Source of the DNA: Streptomyces mobaraensis
Lineage (GTDB): Bacteria > Actinomycetota > Actinomycetes > Streptomycetales > Streptomycetaceae
Assembly (NCBI RefSeq): GCF_020099395.1
Contig: NZ_CP083590.1
Span: 5,146,001-5,210,000, forward strand
DNA length: 64,000 nt
Direction: 5' to 3'
Below, one piece after another: positions 37,101-46,174 of this stretch (position 1 is the first letter of the stretch; the number at the start of each line of letters is the position of its first letter). Made by a program: the position numbers and the translations under genes. The notes beneath the pieces were generated by a model. The model worked only from the letters and a program-made list of their open reading frames with translations, made no database searches and was not told where the DNA came from.

Positions 37101-37154
37101 GTTACTTGACACCTAAAATATCTAGGTCAACTATTGTTTCAGCACCTGAAACAA
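37101..37154. promoter_or_regulatory. Two operator dyads and promoter of the MarR/CurA-like locus
   Basis: The first dyad is TTGACACCTA (37106-37115) facing TAGGTCAA (37123-37130). The second is perfect: TTGTTTCAG (37134-37142), CAC, CTGAAACAA (37146-37154). TTGACA at 37106-37111 with AACTAT at 37129-37134 (17 apart) makes a promoter for the rightward genes that lies within the first dyad; the complementary TTGACC could serve the repressor gene. The second dyad lies beyond the start site and would block transcription. Confidence 0.7.
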
Positions 37155-37171
37155 CGCAGGAGGTCCTTCCG

Positions 37172-38194
37172 ATGTCCGCACCGCTCCCCGGCACCACCCG
37201 CGCCTGGCACCTCGTCTCCCACCCCAAGGGCACCCCCACCCCCGCCGACTTCGACCTCCGCGAGATCCCGCTCGCCGAGCCCGCCGAGGGCCAGATCGCG
37301 GTCAGCAACCTGCACCTCTCGGTGGACCCGTACATGCGCGGCCGGATGACCGGCCGCAAGACGTACGTCGAGCCCTTCGCGCTGGACAAGCCGATGACCG
37401 GCGGCGCGGTCGGCGAAGTCGTCGCCTCCCGCGCCGAGGGCTTCGCCGTCGGCGACCTCGTCCTGCACGACCTCGGCTGGCGCGAGCACGCCGTCCTCGA
37501 CGCCAAGTACGCCGTCAAGGCCGACGCCGGCGACGTACCGCTCTCCGCCTACCTCGGCGCGCTCGGCATGCCGGGCATGACCGCCTACGCCGGCCTGCTG
37601 GAAGTCGCCTCCTTCAAGGAGGGCGACGCCGTGTTCGTCTCCGGCGCGGCCGGCGCCGTCGGCAGCCAGGTCGGGCAGATCGCCAAGCTGAAGGGCGCCT
37701 CCCGGGTCATCGGCAGCGCCGGCTCGGACGAGAAGGTCCGCCGCCTCGTCGAGGAGTACGGCTTCGACGCCGCGTTCAACTACAAGAACGGCCCGGTCGC
37801 CGAGCAGCTCGCCAAGGCCGCCCCCGACGGCATCGACGTCTACTTCGACAACGTCGGCGGCGAGCACCTGGAGGCGGCCATCGGCGCCCTGAGGCTGCAC
37901 GGCCGCGCCACCATCTGCGGCGCCATCTCCCAGTACAACGCCACCGAGCCGGCCCCCGGCCCGCGCAACCTCGGCCTGCTCATCCAGAACCGGATCCGCC
38001 TCCAGGGCATGATCGTCATGGACCACGCCCACCTGCGGCCGCAGTTCTTCGAGGAGGTCGGCGGCTGGATCCGGTCCGGCGCCCTCAAGCGCGACGAGAC
38101 CGTCGTGCACGGCATCGAGAACACCGCCGACGCCTTCCTCGGCATGCTGCGCGGCGAGAACACCGGCAAGATGATCGTCTCCCTCGCCGACTGA
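37172..38194 (+). CDS. NADPH-dependent enone/curcumin-reductase-like oxidoreductase
   Basis: A 340-residue zinc-free medium-chain reductase. Early hallmarks are HLSVDPYMRGRM and LGALGMPGMTAYAGL; the NADPH site is VFVSGAAGAVGSQVGQIAKLKG; VYFDNVGGEHLEAAI and the C-terminal MIVMDHA fit the CurA/leukotriene-B4-dehydrogenase group. It reduces activated double bonds of enones and reactive aldehyde-type electrophiles. AGGAGG precedes ATG 37172. It is the first gene of a two-gene unit with ohr and is probably controlled by the divergent MarR protein. Confidence 0.9.
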   Translation: MSAPLPGTTRAWHLVSHPKGTPTPADFDLREIPLAEPAEGQIAVSNLHLSVDPYMRGRMTGRKTYVEPFALDKPMTGGAVGEVVASRAEGFAVGDLVLHDLGWREHAVLDAKYAVKADAGDVPLSAYLGALGMPGMTAYAGLLEVASFKEGDAVFVSGAAGAVGSQVGQIAKLKGASRVIGSAGSDEKVRRLVEEYGFDAAFNYKNGPVAEQLAKAAPDGIDVYFDNVGGEHLEAAIGALRLHGRATICGAISQYNATEPAPGPRNLGLLIQNRIRLQGMIVMDHAHLRPQFFEEVGGWIRSGALKRDETVVHGIENTADAFLGMLRGENTGKMIVSLAD

Positions 38195-38229
38195 GCCCCC
38201 TTCCCCCCTCGTACCTCTCAGGAGCCCCC

Positions 38230-38658
<429 letters not shown>

Positions 38659-38686
38659 CACCTCACGTGAGGGCCGGACGGCGCCG

Positions 38687-39424
38687 TCAGAGCGGCACGT
38701 CCGCCGTCGCCACGCCCGGCGCCCCCTCCGGCGCCGCGGCGAGGCGGACGCCGTCCGGCCCCCAGACCCCGCTGCCGCCGCAGCCGACGTAACCGCCCGC
38801 CGGGCCCACGTGGTTGGCGAGCAGCACATGCAGCCCGTGGTCCCGGGCCAGCGCCGGGAACAGCCGGTCCCGCTCCTCCCGGCCGCCGTCGCTGCCGTAG
38901 AGCGACGTGGCCACCAGCAGCGCGCAGCCGTCCGCCGCGGCGCGCGCGGCGATGTCCGGGAAGTCGACGTCGTAGCAGATCGCGAGGCCGATCCGGACGC
39001 CGTCCAGGACGAACCGGCCGCCGTCCTCGGCGCCGGCCGCGAAGCCGGCGGCGGCCTCCTTCTCCGTCACGTGCCGCTTGTCGTAGCGGACGAGCGGCGC
39101 GCCGTCGGGCCCGTACACGAACGTGCTGATCGTCGGCCCGGACCCGGCCTCCCGGGGGCTCCCGGCGCAGTTGACGACGGCCGCCGTGCCGGTCTCCCGG
39201 CACGCCTCGCGGAGCGGGCCGAGCCGGGCGTCGTCCGGCTCCAGGGCGAGCCGGTCCGGGGCGGCGGTGATCGCCGCCAACTCGTAGCCCGTGACGGCCA
39301 GCTCGGGGAAGGCGACCAGCGCGGCGCCCCTCCCGGCCGCCTCGCGGACCAGCCCGGCCATGGTCCCGACATTGGCTCCGATGTCCCCCGGCCGGGCCGT
39401 GAACTGCGCGCTTGCGATGATCAT
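38687..39424 (-). CDS. Carbon-nitrogen hydrolase (nitrilase superfamily)
   Basis: A 245-residue hydrolase with the Glu-Lys-Cys triad: Glu in VAFPELAVTGYE, Lys in VRYDKRHVTEKE and Cys in LAICYDVDFPD. Typical members hydrolyse amides, including omega-amidase and deaminated glutathione amidase. The substrate is unassigned. It ends 28 bases from ohr in convergent orientation. The next gene downstream on the same strand starts far upstream, so it stands largely alone. ATG 39424. Confidence 0.9.
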   Translation of the reverse strand: MIIASAQFTARPGDIGANVGTMAGLVREAAGRGAALVAFPELAVTGYELAAITAAPDRLALEPDDARLGPLREACRETGTAAVVNCAGSPREAGSGPTISTFVYGPDGAPLVRYDKRHVTEKEAAAGFAAGAEDGGRFVLDGVRIGLAICYDVDFPDIAARAAADGCALLVATSLYGSDGGREERDRLFPALARDHGLHVLLANHVGPAGGYVGCGGSGVWGPDGVRLAAAPEGAPGVATADVPL

Positions 39425-39431
39425 GCGCTCA

Positions 39432-40730
39432 TCATGGCCGCCGGAGCGTCTCCGCGGCCACCCGGAGCAGCGCCCGGACCTGCGCGGTGATCTCCTGCCG
39501 GTTGCGCTCGAACTCCGGGTCGGTGACGCGGCCGTCCGGCGAGCCGTTGTCCGCGCCGAACCGCAGCACCGGCGTGTGCAGATGGCCGCCGGGCACCGCG
39601 AGCCGCGTGGCGTCGCGCAGCAGCGTCGCCCGGTAGGCGATCTCGTTGGACAGGTAGTCGCCCCCGCCGCCCGCGCGGGCCGCCGAGCCGGGCGTCGGCC
39701 CGTCCGGCCGGACGACGGGCGTGTCCGAGCCCGCCGGGACCTCGGTGACCTCGGTGTTGTCGTGCACCGGGAACGGGCCGGTGGCCGCCGCGGTCAGCGC
39801 GGCGTACGGCAGTGAGGTCCGCGTCCACTGCGGCTGCGGGTGCGGGGTCGGTATCCCGGCCGGTACGGGGACCAGCCCCGGGCCGCCCTGGAGCCGTTCG
39901 TTGTCCGTACTGCCGCCGCGCCAGGCGCCGTTGGTGCGCTCCACGTCGAAGCGGCCCGGACGGCCCTGGCTGATGGTGGTGAACAGGTCCACACGGCGCG
40001 GCCCCGGACGGAAGTGGGGCAGCAGCGTCCGCTCCACCGTGCCTTCCGCGAAGTCCTTCCAGCGCACCGGGAAGACGGCCGCCTCCACCCGGGCCGGGCC
40101 CGACGGGGTGTCGATCACCGTGCCGTCCAGGGCGAGCGCCGCCGCGCCCGACGGGTTGGAGCGCCGGATGTCGCCGTCGAGCTGGAACGGGTCGAACCCG
40201 GTGACCAGCACCCGCTTGACCCCGGACCCGGCCGGGAAGTCGAGCGAGTCCTGGCCGCGCGAGCCGCGCTCCAGCACGTCCAGCAGGGCCGCCCGCCGGG
40301 CGTCGGACAGCGCGAACGCCGGCTTCCACCGCCGCAGTTCGCGGGTCAGGCCCAACCGGGCCCAGTACAGCGGCCGGTCGTCGTCGCGCGCCAGGTCGCC
40401 GGCCGCCGGGCCGCGGCCCTGGGCCCGGGCCACGGCCTTCCGCCACAGCCGGTGCCCGGCGTCGGCAGCGGCCCGCTCGGCCTGCCCGGGCGTCCGGGTG
40501 CGCGCCAGCGCCCCGGCGAGCTCGCCGGCGGCCGCGTCGAAGCCGGAGCGCCGCAGGATCTCCTGGGGTGCTGGGCCGTCCAGCCGGCTCTCCTCCTGGG
40601 TGGACGACGGTACGGGCGCGGGGGCGGCGGCCGCCGCCGGGGTGGCGGGACCGGCAAGGGGAGCCAGGGCCAGCGCGGAGGCGACGAGGGCGGCGCCCGG
40701 AAGGCGCGATGCGAGCGTGGTGGGTCTCAT
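39432..40730 (-). CDS. Secreted pyroglutamyl-peptidase-like protein lacking the catalytic Cys
   Basis: A 432-residue protein. A signal peptide (TTLASRLPGAALVASALALAPLAG..AAAA) is followed by a helical part of about 130 residues and then a C15-type domain. VLVTGFDPFQLDGDIRRSNPSGAAAL matches the Pcp start, SQGRPGRFDVERTN corresponds to the catalytic-Glu region and GGHLHTPVLRFG to the catalytic-His region. The usual Cys motif (YxCN) reads GDYLSNEIAYR, so the nucleophile is Ser. ATG 40730 begins at the signal peptide; ATG 40778 has a GGAG site and would add 16 residues. Activity as a Cys peptidase seems unlikely. Confidence 0.78.
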   Translation of the reverse strand: MRPTTLASRLPGAALVASALALAPLAGPATPAAAAAPAPVPSSTQEESRLDGPAPQEILRRSGFDAAAGELAGALARTRTPGQAERAAADAGHRLWRKAVARAQGRGPAAGDLARDDDRPLYWARLGLTRELRRWKPAFALSDARRAALLDVLERGSRGQDSLDFPAGSGVKRVLVTGFDPFQLDGDIRRSNPSGAAALALDGTVIDTPSGPARVEAAVFPVRWKDFAEGTVERTLLPHFRPGPRRVDLFTTISQGRPGRFDVERTNGAWRGGSTDNERLQGGPGLVPVPAGIPTPHPQPQWTRTSLPYAALTAAATGPFPVHDNTEVTEVPAGSDTPVVRPDGPTPGSAARAGGGGDYLSNEIAYRATLLRDATRLAVPGGHLHTPVLRFGADNGSPDGRVTDPEFERNRQEITAQVRALLRVAAETLRRP

Positions 40731-40839
40731 GGGGCCGTATGCAATCAGCGTTGTCCGCATCGCGGAAGGGGCGGTCATCTCATGCGCTCCGCCGATGGAT
40801 TCCGGCCCCCGGAACACTGCTTTCACGCCACAATGACGC

Positions 40840-41643
40840 ATGCACACAGCCGAGTTCATCGGAGCACACCCCCTCATATCCCTCGGTCTCCCCCAGGTGT
40901 CCGCGCTGTTCGGCGTCGGCGGCGGCCAGGGCGCCCGGCAGTTCACCGAACTGGGCCTCGCCCTGCTCCTCTCCTCCCTCATCGGCCTGGAGCGCGAACT
41001 CCAGCAGAAGAGCGCGGGGTTGCGCACCCACACCCTGGTCGGGGTGGGCAGCGCCCTCTTCGTGGAAGTCTCGCTGCACGGTTTCGGTCCGGCGAACGGG
41101 CTGGCCGGCACGGGATTCGACGGCTCGCGGGTCGCCGCGCAGATCGTCTCCGGCATCGGTTTCATCGGCGGTGGCCTGATCTTCGTCCGCCGGGACGCGG
41201 TCCGCGGCCTCACCACCGCCGCGACCATCTGGCTCACCTGCGCCGTCGGCATGGCCTGCGGCGGCGGCCTGCCGCTGCTCGCCGCCGCCGCGACGGTGGT
41301 GCACTTCCTGGTCGTCCGCGGCTTCCCGCTGCTCACCCGCCGGCTGGCGGCCGTCCCCACGGTCGAGCGGTTCGAGCTGCTCCTCTCCTACCGCACCCGC
41401 CGCGGGGTGCTGGGCCGGGTCCTGGAGCTCTGCACCAGCCAGGGGTTCCGGGTCACGGACGTGCACATCCACTCCGAGTCCCGGGAGGGCGAGAACGGCA
41501 AGGGCAAGGGGAAGGGCCGGGAGGCGGAGGTGGTGCTGGGGCTGGAGGGACGGAAGCCCGCGCATCCGCTCGTCGAGGAGCTGACGGACTGGGAGGGCGT
41601 CCTCGACGTGGGGCTGCGCGCCCACCGCGACAGCACCGAATGA
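40840..41643 (+). CDS. MgtC/SapB-family membrane protein
   Basis: A 267-residue protein. The membrane half has the MgtC signature LLSSLIGLERELQQKSAGLRTHTLVGVGSALF, RVAAQIVSGIGFIGGGLIF and RGLTTAATIWLTCAVGMACG. The C-terminal part is an ACT-like soluble domain (ELLLSYRTRRGVLGRVLELCTSQGFRVTDVHIH) with a Gly/Lys-rich loop around ENGKGKGKG. Members help survive low magnesium or act on the F-type ATPase. I see no Mg riboswitch upstream. It is divergent from the pyroglutamyl-peptidase-like gene. Confidence 0.88.
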   Translation: MHTAEFIGAHPLISLGLPQVSALFGVGGGQGARQFTELGLALLLSSLIGLERELQQKSAGLRTHTLVGVGSALFVEVSLHGFGPANGLAGTGFDGSRVAAQIVSGIGFIGGGLIFVRRDAVRGLTTAATIWLTCAVGMACGGGLPLLAAAATVVHFLVVRGFPLLTRRLAAVPTVERFELLLSYRTRRGVLGRVLELCTSQGFRVTDVHIHSESREGENGKGKGKGREAEVVLGLEGRKPAHPLVEELTDWEGVLDVGLRAHRDSTE

Positions 41644-41716
41644 CCGTCGAACGCACGTACAGGGCGGGCGAGTTGGCCCACCGAAGGGCGATCTTCCGCT
41701 ACCGTGCGGAATGGGC

Positions 41717-41748
41717 GGGGGCGGGGTCACCTGACGGGCTCCGCCCCC
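41717..41748. terminator. Hairpin between convergent mgtC-like and lipase genes
   Basis: GGGGGCGG (41717-41724) pairs with CCGCCCCC (41741-41748). It lies in the 124-base gap between the two stops and could stop both transcripts. No T run. Confidence 0.5.
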
Positions 41749-41767
41749 GGCCTCCCGCCGCGGGGTG

Positions 41768-42661
41768 TCAGCGGCCTCCCGCCGTGATCCGCCGGTAGGC
41801 GAGCTCGGCGAGCCGCCGCTGCCCCTCCTTGCTGGGGTGGAACCAGTCCCAGTGGCTCAGGTCCGCGCCGGTGAAGCCGTAGGAGTGCACCGACCCCCCG
41901 TCGTAGCGGCACAGCAGGTCCCGGCGGCAGACGTCCTCCAGGACGGCGTTGTACTCCTTCACCCGCCGCTCCACCTTCTCCCGCCGCTCCCGGGTGGGGG
42001 CGTCCACCAGCTCGGAGTCCCGCAGCATCGACGGGCAGATCCCCAGCTTCCATACCTGCTTGCCCAGCGGGCTCTTGCTCCCCTCCGACCACAGCCGTTT
42101 GAGGTCGGGGACGCTCGCCACGTACACCTGCGTCTTCGGCAGCGACCGGCGGAGCTCCTTGAGCGACTTCTCGAAGTCGGCCCGGAAGTCCTTCACCGGC
42201 GTCATCTCGGCCACGTCGGCCCGGCAGGCGTCGTTCGCCCCGAGCAGCACCGTCACCAGCTGCGGCCGGTGCGGGACGGCCGCGGCGACCTGGCGGGGGA
42301 GGTCGGCCATCCGCGCGCCGGTGCGCGCGAAGTTCCAGCTCCGCGTCTCCGGCGACGGCAGCAGCCGGGCCGCGAGGCTGTCCACCTCGGAGCCGGTGGC
42401 CCAGGAGACCTCCGGGCAGTCCTTGAGCAGCCGGCAGGCGTCGAAGCCCCGGGTGATCGAATCGCCCAGGGAGGCCAGGGAGTCGGGCCGGGTGTTCCAG
42501 GCGGGCCCGGCGCTCGCTCTCGGCTTCGCCGCCGGGCGCTTCGCGGCCGCGCCGGGGGCCCGGTCGTCGCAGCCCGCGGTGAGCAGCCCCGCGGTGAGCG
42601 CCGCCACCGCCGTCAGTGCCACGGCGGCGGCGCGCGACGGGCGGTCGGTGCTGGTGCGCAT
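41768..42661 (-). CDS. SGNH/GDSL hydrolase, lipoprotein
   Basis: A 297-residue esterase- or lipase-type enzyme. The signal ends at a lipobox, LLTAGC (Cys about residue 31), so it is probably a surface lipoprotein. Catalytic blocks are SLGDSITRGFD (Ser), the oxyanion residues in NFARTGARM and LLGANDACR, and the HWDWFHPSKEGQ block with the Asp/His pair. Six or more Cys in the mature part suggest disulfides. Substrate unknown. It lies alone. ATG 42661. Confidence 0.87.
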   Translation of the reverse strand: MRTSTDRPSRAAAVALTAVAALTAGLLTAGCDDRAPGAAAKRPAAKPRASAGPAWNTRPDSLASLGDSITRGFDACRLLKDCPEVSWATGSEVDSLAARLLPSPETRSWNFARTGARMADLPRQVAAAVPHRPQLVTVLLGANDACRADVAEMTPVKDFRADFEKSLKELRRSLPKTQVYVASVPDLKRLWSEGSKSPLGKQVWKLGICPSMLRDSELVDAPTRERREKVERRVKEYNAVLEDVCRRDLLCRYDGGSVHSYGFTGADLSHWDWFHPSKEGQRRLAELAYRRITAGGR

Positions 42662-42982
42662 CGTCTTCCCCCTCCGGCCGGGTTGCAGGTGTCCTGCACC
42701 GACGGTACGTCACCCGGCCGGCAACCCGACCGCGTGCGGGGTTCCTCCCGGGAGTGACCGGGGCCTTACCGGTCCTGTCCGCACCACCACTGCGCCGGAT
42801 CACAACACGTCACATCCTGTCCCTTTCCGGAAAATTGCCCCCTATGGTGTTTACTGTTGGTAACCTCGCGAGCTGGTGCGGGAGGGGCCACAGGGACGAA
42901 CGCCCGGTGCCGCCCCGGGCGGGACCGGTACGGACGCGAGGCCCCTGGGGAAGGCGAACCTCGAACCGCACTGGAGGTCCCG
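42662..42982. other. 321-base gap between lipase and DUF3145 genes
   Basis: No gene is visible. The middle, about 42820-42870, is AT-rich for this genome (GGAAAATTGCC, GTGTTTACTGTTGGTAACC) and is the likely promoter of the DUF3145 gene, but I cannot assign -35 and -10. CTGGAGGT at 42971-42978 is the ribosome site. Confidence 0.45.
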
Positions 42983-43477
42983 GTGACGTCACGTGGCGTT
43001 CTCTACGTGCACTCCGCACCGCGCGCACTCTGCCCGCACGTCGAATGGGCCGTCGAAGGCGTGCTCGGCGTCCGCGTCACGCTCGACTGGATCCGGCAGC
43101 CCGCCGCCCCCGGCACCTGGCGCACCGAATTCTCCTGGCAGGGCCGCCCCGGCACCGCCTCCCGCCTCGCCTCCGCCCTCCGCGGCTGGCACCTCCTCCG
43201 CTTCGAGGTCACCGCCGACCCCGCCGCCGGCACCGAGGGCGAGCGCTACAGCTCCACCCCCGACCTCGGCATCCACCACGCGGTCACCGGCGTCCACGGC
43301 GACATCCTGGTCCCCGAGGACCGCCTCCGCGCCGCCCTCCACCGCGCCCAGCGCGGCGAGACCGACCTGGCCACCGAGGTCGCGACCCTCCTCGGCAAGC
43401 CCTGGGACGACGAACTGGAACCCTTCCGGCACGCGGGCGAGGGCGCTCCGGTGCGCTGGCTGCACCAGGTGGTCTGA
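42983..43477 (+). CDS. DUF3145 family protein
   Basis: A 164-residue cytoplasmic protein found throughout Actinobacteria and without a known role. Recognisable parts are RGVLYVHSAPRALCPHVEWAVEG at the start, VRVTLDWIRQPAAPGTWRTEFSW, and WHLLRFEVTADPA. The regular RYSSTPDLGIHHAVTGVHGDILVPEDRLR block and the acidic LGKPWDDELEPFRHAG near the end are family hallmarks. No membrane segment or metal motif is seen. GTG 42983 follows CTGGAGGT by 4 bases. It is followed by the dehydrogenase gene after 46 bases. Confidence 0.87.
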   Translation: MTSRGVLYVHSAPRALCPHVEWAVEGVLGVRVTLDWIRQPAAPGTWRTEFSWQGRPGTASRLASALRGWHLLRFEVTADPAAGTEGERYSSTPDLGIHHAVTGVHGDILVPEDRLRAALHRAQRGETDLATEVATLLGKPWDDELEPFRHAGEGAPVRWLHQVV

Positions 43478-43523
43478 GCGGCGCGCTTGCCTTCGAGCGC
43501 ACTCCAGCCCGTACGGTCACGGC

Positions 43524-44426
43524 ATGACCGACACCACCCCCCGCACCGCTCCCGTCGCCGTCCTCGGCACCGGCATCATGGGCGCCGCCATGGCCCGCAA
43601 CCTCGCCCGCGCCGGACTCGACGTCCGGGCCTGGAACCGCGACCCGGCCAAGGCCGCACCGCTCACCGCCGACGGGGTCCGGATCGCCGCGACACCCGCC
43701 GACGCCGTCCGCGACGCCGACACCGTCCTCACCATGCTGTACGACGGCGCGGCCGTCCTGGGCGTCATGCGCCGGGCCGCCCCCGGGCTGCGGCCGGGCG
43801 CGGTGTGGCTCCAGTCGACCACCGCCGGCCTCGACGTCCTCGACGCGTTCGCGGCCTTCGCCGACGAGCACGGCGTCGTCCTCGTCGACGCCCCGGTCCT
43901 GGGCACCCGGGCGCCGGCCGAGAAGGGCGAGCTCACCGTCCTCGCCGCCGGACCCACCGCCGTCCGCCCCGCGCTCGCCCCCGTCCTGGACGCCGTGGGC
44001 ACACGGACGCTGTGGACGGGCGAGGACGGCGCCGCGGGCAGCGCCTCCCGGCTCAAGCTGGTGCTCAACAGCTGGGTGCTGACCGTCACGCACGGCACCG
44101 CCGAGGCACTGGCGCTCGCCGCGGGGCTGGGCGTGGACGCCCGGGACTTCCTGGCGGCCGTCGAGGGCGGCCCGCTGGACATGGGCTATCTGCGGGCCAA
44201 GTCCGCCCTGCTGCTCGACGGCGGTCTCACCCCGCCGAGCTTCGCGACCGCCACCGCCGAGAAGGACGCCCGCCTCATCGTGGCCGCCGGGGAGCGGGCC
44301 GGCGTACGGCTCGACGTCGCGGCGGCCGGCGCGGAGCGCTTCCGGCGGGCCGTCGAACAGGGGCACGGCGACGAGGACATGGCGGCGTCGTACTTCGCGA
44401 GCTTCGAGGAGCCGCGGGAGGGGTGA
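43524..44426 (+). CDS. NAD(P)-binding 3-hydroxyisobutyrate-dehydrogenase-like enzyme
   Basis: A 300-residue enzyme of the beta-hydroxyacid dehydrogenase group. The Rossmann motif is VLGTGIMGAAMARNLARAG, then DADTVLTMLYDG, LQSTTAGLD and the substrate loop VDAPVLGTRAPAEKGELTVLA. The catalytic Lys lies in ASRLKLVLNSW, with the C-terminal helical domain after it. The SAASRLK-type block resembles imine reductases as well as hydroxyacid dehydrogenases, so the substrate is open. ATG 43524. Terminated by a 14-bp hairpin. Confidence 0.87.
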   Translation: MTDTTPRTAPVAVLGTGIMGAAMARNLARAGLDVRAWNRDPAKAAPLTADGVRIAATPADAVRDADTVLTMLYDGAAVLGVMRRAAPGLRPGAVWLQSTTAGLDVLDAFAAFADEHGVVLVDAPVLGTRAPAEKGELTVLAAGPTAVRPALAPVLDAVGTRTLWTGEDGAAGSASRLKLVLNSWVLTVTHGTAEALALAAGLGVDARDFLAAVEGGPLDMGYLRAKSALLLDGGLTPPSFATATAEKDARLIVAAGERAGVRLDVAAAGAERFRRAVEQGHGDEDMAASYFASFEEPREG

Positions 44427-44434
44427 ACGCCGAA

Positions 44435-44468
44435 GGCCCGCCCGGTCGTCTCATCGACCGGGCGGGCC
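44435..44468. terminator. Two-way terminator between dehydrogenase and fabF genes
   Basis: GGCCCGCCCGGTCG (44435-44448) and CGACCGGGCGGGCC (44455-44468) make a perfect 14-bp stem with loop TCTCAT. It separates convergent genes and can stop both. Confidence 0.82.
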
Positions 44469-44487
44469 CTCGTGCGTCGGGCGGGCG

Positions 44488-45750
44488 TCAGACCGTCCGC
44501 AGCGCCAGCACCACGTTGTGGCCGCCGAAGCCGAACGAGTTGTTGATCGCCGCGATGGTGCCCTCGGGCAGCTTGCGGGGCTTGTCGCGGACGATGTCCG
44601 CGTCGATCTCGTCGTCCAGCTCGTCGATGTTGATGGTCGGCGGGGCCGTGCGGTGGTACAGGGCCAGGACGGTCGCGACCGTCTCGATGCCGCCGGCGCC
44701 GCCCAGCAGGTGGCCGGTCATCGACTTGGTGGCGGAGACCGCGACGTGGTCGAGGTCGTCGCCCAGGACCTTGCGCAGCGCCTTGATCTCCGCGAGGTCG
44801 CCCTGCGGGGTCGAGGTGGCGTGCGCGTTGAGGTGCGTCACCTCGGACGGCTTGAGGTCGCTGGACTCCAGCAGGCCCTGCAGCGCCGCGGCGATGCCCC
44901 GGCCGGTCGGCTCGGGCTGGGCGATGTGGTGGCTGTCCGCGGACAGGCCCTGGCCCAGCAGCTCGCAGTAGACGCGGGCGCCGCGGCGGGCCGCGTGCTC
45001 GGCGGACTCCAGGACGATGACGCCGGCGCCCTCGCCCAGGACGAAGCCGTCACGGGCCTTGTCGTACGGGCGGGAGGCCTTCTCCGGCTCCTCGTTGTTC
45101 TTGGACATCGCCATCATGCTGGCGAAGGCCGCGACGGGCAGCGGGTGGATGGCCGCCTCGGTGCCGCCCGCGACGACCACGTCGGCACGGCCGGTGCGGA
45201 TCATCTCCACGGCGTAGCCGATGGCCTCGGCGCCGGACGCGCAGGCGCTGACCGGGGTGTGCACGCCCGCCTGGGCGTTCACCTCCAGGCCGACGTTGGC
45301 GGACGGGCTGTTGGGCATCAGCATCGGCACGGTGTGCGGGGAGACGCGGCGGGCGCCCTTCTCCTTGAGCACGTCGTACTGGTCGAGCAGGGTCTGCACG
45401 CCGCCGATGCCGGAGGCGATGACCGCGCCCAGCCGCTCGGGGGCGATGGCCGCGTCCTCGCCGGCCCGGGCGGTGTAGCCCGCGTCGGCCCAGGCCTCAC
45501 GGGCCGCGATCAGCGCGAACTGCGCCGACCGGTCGAGCTTGCGGGTGAGGGGGCGGGGCAGGACCTCGGACGGGTCGACCGCCGCCGTGGCGGCGATCCG
45601 GACCGGGAGGTCGGCGAACCGCTCGCCCTCCAGGGGCTTCACGCCGGAGCGACCGGCGAGCAGCCCTTCCCAGGTAGACGCGCTGTCGCCACCCAGCGGT
45701 GTGGTTGCGCCGATACCGGTGACGACCACGGTGCGATTGGTCGAGTTCAC
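44488..45750 (-). CDS. fabF: Beta-ketoacyl-ACP synthase II
   Basis: A 420-residue condensing enzyme that elongates acyl-ACP with malonyl-ACP. The thiolase fold has the Cys-His-His set: Cys170 in SACASGAEA, His in LNAHATSTPQGD and His in KSMTGHLLGGAGG. The FGFGGHN loop is at the end. It is the last gene of fabD-fabH-acpP-fabF, 67 bases after acpP. Length and motifs match the Streptomyces FAS II enzyme. Confidence 0.95.
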   Translation of the reverse strand: MNSTNRTVVVTGIGATTPLGGDSASTWEGLLAGRSGVKPLEGERFADLPVRIAATAAVDPSEVLPRPLTRKLDRSAQFALIAAREAWADAGYTARAGEDAAIAPERLGAVIASGIGGVQTLLDQYDVLKEKGARRVSPHTVPMLMPNSPSANVGLEVNAQAGVHTPVSACASGAEAIGYAVEMIRTGRADVVVAGGTEAAIHPLPVAAFASMMAMSKNNEEPEKASRPYDKARDGFVLGEGAGVIVLESAEHAARRGARVYCELLGQGLSADSHHIAQPEPTGRGIAAALQGLLESSDLKPSEVTHLNAHATSTPQGDLAEIKALRKVLGDDLDHVAVSATKSMTGHLLGGAGGIETVATVLALYHRTAPPTINIDELDDEIDADIVRDKPRKLPEGTIAAINNSFGFGGHNVVLALRTV

Positions 45751-45817
45751 AGGAATTCTGTCTCCACGAATAGAGGTGCTGGAAACGCCACCCGCCGGGG
45801 TGGCGACGAACGCGGGA

Positions 45818-46066
45818 TCAGGCCTGGTGCTTCAGGATGTAGTCGGCCGCGTCACCGACCGTCTTGAGGTTCTTGACGTCCTCGTCCGGGATCTTCACCT
45901 CGAAGCGCTCCTCGGCGGCGACGACGACCTCGACCATGGAGAGCGAGTCGACGTCCAGGTCGTCGGTGAAGGACTTGTCCAGCTTGACGTCCTCGACCGG
46001 GATGCCCGCGATCTCGTTGACGATCTCGGCGAGGCCCTTGAGGATCTCTTCCTGCGTGGCGGCCAT
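45818..46066 (-). CDS. acpP: Acyl carrier protein of fatty acid synthesis
   Basis: An 82-residue acidic helical protein. Ser41 in DLDVDSLSMVE carries phosphopantetheine. It holds growing acyl chains for FabH, FabF and FabD. The sequence is strongly acidic with few basic residues after helix 1. AGGAG precedes ATG 46066. It lies between fabH and fabF, which is standard for the cluster. Confidence 0.96.
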   Translation of the reverse strand: MAATQEEILKGLAEIVNEIAGIPVEDVKLDKSFTDDLDVDSLSMVEVVVAAEERFEVKIPDEDVKNLKTVGDAADYILKHQA

Positions 46067-46174
46067 GGTGGCGCTCCTTTTAATTGTGCGGTGGTTCTGG
46101 AAAAACTGCTCAGGGAACTGCTGTGGAGAGCTCCCGCACCGTGGTCGGCTGGTGCCGTTCCGGGTGGATCTCGC

